Source: H2-BAC3 sp045863035 (GTDB lineage Bacteria; Bacteroidota; Ignavibacteria; Ignavibacteriales; Ignavibacteriaceae). Taken from it: 5,821 nt of DNA. Below, one piece after another: positions 5,616 through 5,821 of this stretch (the stretch's first letter is position 1; each line of letters opens with the position of its first letter). Location: positions 1 through 5,821 of the forward strand of contig BTUV01000140.1 in NCBI GenBank assembly GCA_045863035.1, read 5' to 3'. The notes beneath the pieces are model-generated. The model was not told where the DNA came from. It made no database searches and saw nothing but the letters and a program-made list of their open reading frames with translations. The position numbers and the translations under genes were made by a program.

Positions 5616-5690
5616 GAACACGATTAAGGGATTGACACGATGAAGGGATGAGCACGATGAACAGGATTAAGGGATGCACCTGATTAAAAG
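5616..5690 (+). repeat. 17-base tandem repeat, first cluster
   Basis: The unit GAACACGATTAAGGGAT is exact at 5616-5632. Degenerate copies follow at 5633-5649 (TGACACGATGAAGGGAT) and 5659-5675 (GAACAGGATTAAGGGAT), with a broken half-unit GAGCACGAT at 5650-5658 between them and a decayed copy at 5676-5690. The copies are contiguous, so there are no spacers as in CRISPR. The cluster is preceded by TATTT, as is the second cluster. Confidence 0.8.
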
Positions 5691-5702
5691 CCCCAGCGGG
5701 GC
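5690..5702. repeat. GCCCC-AGC-GGGGC hairpin element
   Basis: A perfect five-base-pair G/C stem (5690-5694 with 5698-5702) closes a three-base loop. On the minus strand it is followed by TTTTAAT, giving a weak terminator look that could shield the galE promoter from upstream transcription. The plus-strand text GGGGCGACATAA resembles dispersed GCCCC/GGGGCGACAT elements I recall from Bacteroidota and related genomes; this recall is unverified. Confidence 0.5.
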
Positions 5703-5769
5703 GACATAAAATTCTACGTTTATCTGAGTGAGAATTTACTTAACAACGTTGTGAGAGAGTACAATATTT

Positions 5770-5821
5770 GAACGCGATTTCGGGATGAACACGATTAAGG
5801 GATGAACAGACGAACACGATT
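5770..5821 (+). repeat. 17-base tandem repeat, second cluster (runs off window)
   Basis: GAACGCGATTTCGGGAT at 5770-5786 is followed by a perfect GAACACGATTAAGGGAT at 5787-5803, then a shortened GAACA (5804-5808), GAC and a further GAACACGATT at the window end. It repeats the first cluster in the same orientation, again preceded by TATTT. The intervening 5703-5764 shows no coding signal. The array probably continues beyond the window. Confidence 0.8.

Noticed and set aside
5743..5752. Ten-base palindrome ACAACGTTGT as an operator
   Set aside because: Several perfect ten-base palindromes are expected by chance in a window this size, and it lies about 190 bases beyond the promoter.
5616..5821. 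CRISPR array
   Set aside because: The 17-base units are contiguous with no unique spacers, are too short and degenerate, and no cas gene is present.

Overview
The window holds one co-directional block of four metabolic genes on the minus strand, in transcription order galE (5490-4522), rfbA/rmlA (4503-3634), rfbC/rmlC (3622-3059) and glgP (2986-506). Gaps are 18, 11 and 72 bases, so the first three are almost certainly one operon, and glgP is either its last gene or a closely linked unit. All four proteins are full length with their key catalytic residues intact.

The source looks like a free-living bacterium of the Bacteroidota/Chlorobi/Ignavibacteria group. The evidence is a Bacteroidota-type promoter match (TTG, 19 bases, TATTTTTG) upstream of galE, no clear Shine-Dalgarno there but AAGGA sites at the later genes, and intergenic DNA packed with short degenerate tandem repeats of a style I recall from those genomes. 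This assignment is inference; the window contains no taxonomic marker gene.

Region by region: 1-223 has no recognisable gene. 224-511 is a composite of repeats: a pair of ATCCG units, a 9-base AAGGAC array, a CTTNGCG array and four perfect TTCATAC heptamers, the last of which contains the glgP stop codon. 506-5490 is the gene block. 5491-5558 is the galE leader and promoter. 5559-5821 is a second repeat block: a degenerate heptamer array, two clusters of a 17-base unit around GAACACGATTAAGGGAT, and a GCCCC/GGGGC hairpin between them. The second 17-base cluster runs off the window.

Metabolically the genes meet at glucose 1-phosphate. GlgP releases it from glycogen, RfbA uses it with dTTP to make dTDP-glucose, RfbC acts two steps later towards dTDP-L-rhamnose, and GalE supplies UDP-galactose. 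The likely role is sugar-nucleotide supply for surface or exopolysaccharide. The rhamnose pathway is incomplete here: rfbB and rfbD are absent. I found no previously undescribed protein system. The most unusual content is the dense, multi-period repeat architecture on both sides of the operon.
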